Shown here: positions 63,874 through 64,000 of the stretch, piece after piece
Position numbering within the stretch: the first letter of the stretch is position 1
How the letters are laid out: every line of letters starts with the position of its first letter
Assembly: GCA_031285905.1 (NCBI GenBank)
Contig: JAITVH010000048.1
Coordinates: forward strand, 62,001-126,000
Length of the DNA stretch: 64,000 nt
From: Prevotella sp.
GTDB lineage: Bacteria; Bacteroidota; Bacteroidia; Bacteroidales; Dysgonomonadaceae
Reading direction: 5' to 3'
Notes under the pieces: generated by a model
Seen by the model: only the letters and a program-made list of their open reading frames with translations
The model's database searches: none
Told to the model about the DNA's origin: nothing
Position numbers and translations under genes: made by a program

Positions 63874-64000
63874 ATGAAATACAATTATATATCATTGATA
63901 ACAGCAGCAAGTACAGGAAAATACTGCTTGCTGGATAAGACAAAATCAGGATTGAAAATATTATGTCTGATAGCATTAGTGTGTACACTACCGCTTTTGA
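63874..64000 (+). CDS. Start of an exported protein, cut by the window end
   Basis: The frame opens with ATG 11 bp after susD and stays open to the last base (42 codons). It reads MKYNYISLITAASTGKYCLL and then a hydrophobic segment ILCLIALVCTLPLL, probably a signal peptide or membrane anchor. By position it is likely a further surface lipoprotein or enzyme of the utilisation locus. Confidence 0.65.
   Translation, partial: MKYNYISLITAASTGKYCLLDKTKSGLKILCLIALVCTLPLL

Noticed and set aside
1-64000. tRNA, rRNA and insertion-sequence genes
   Set aside because: No cloverleaf-like segment, rRNA sequence or transposase frame was noticed in the gaps; a tRNAscan or Infernal run would be the decisive test.

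Overview
The window looks like a chromosomal segment of a Bacteroidota bacterium, most likely a Bacteroidales member of the Dysgonomonas type. The evidence is SusC/SusD pairs, a TonB receptor paired with a DUF4249 lipoprotein, an eleven-subunit complex I with fused NuoCD and no NuoEFG, many lipoproteins, DUF4834, and Bacteroidota-type promoters (TTTG, about 19 nt, TAnnTTTG) before many genes. The genus is inferred; the phylum is well supported. I saw no rRNA, tRNA, insertion-sequence transposase or CRISPR array.

Left part (1-9.7 kb): the tail of a GH92 mannosidase, then a housekeeping run hflX-prmC-recX-comF, a serine-type sulfatase, a voltage-gated cation channel with a calcium-channel-like filter, a sialate O-acetylesterase and hisS. 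From 9.9 to 13.2 kb a minus-strand cluster encodes a DUF6734-type glycosyltransferase-like protein whose C-terminus looks like a PqqD/RRE fold, two GT32-type glycosyltransferases, and a 40-residue peptide. This reads as a small glycosylated-peptide (RiPP-like) locus. A 5'-deoxyribonucleotidase, a DeoR regulator, an AlkD-like glycosylase and a polyprenol-linked GT2 follow.

Middle (17-43 kb): the nuo operon (nuoA-B-CD-H-I-J-K-L-M-N) ends at a strong terminator; then come exbB-exbD and an ECF sigma factor with a membrane/barrel partner and a NigD-like lipoprotein. A B-lectin lipoprotein sits inverted between that NigD gene and a truncated NigD copy. After an FKBP isomerase there is an 850-bp intergenic region packed with four families of short repeats, then three overlapping unknown genes, a DEAD-box helicase, and a TonB receptor/DUF4249/DUF4834 group.

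The most unusual part is 43.1-47.5 kb. A 424-residue protein begins with a 17-residue leader that matches the leader of the small peptide at 10.1 kb position by position. It also shares with it a 27-bp dyad about 62 nt upstream and the same 13 nt directly before the ATG. The rest of the protein is a set of zinc-ribbon cysteines, Gly/Ser linkers and a C-terminal JAMM/JAB domain, an architecture like a polymorphic toxin. Four small exported proteins follow, and the toxin C-terminus plus terminator plus first small gene are tandemly duplicated, leaving an orphan tip without the metal-binding motif. I infer a peptide-leader-tagged effector with several immunity-like partners, possibly sharing export or modification with the glycopeptide locus.

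Right part (47.5-64 kb): a second GT2, a BNR sialidase-like lipoprotein, a GH43, a KamA-type radical SAM enzyme, then a glycan-utilisation locus. That locus comprises a ROK regulator, a DUF4434 protein, a sugar-porter MFS, an AGE-family 2-epimerase, a SusC/SusD pair and the start of one more exported protein. The epimerase plus ROK suggest amino-sugar (N-acetylmannosamine/sialic acid-type) use, but no lyase is visible.
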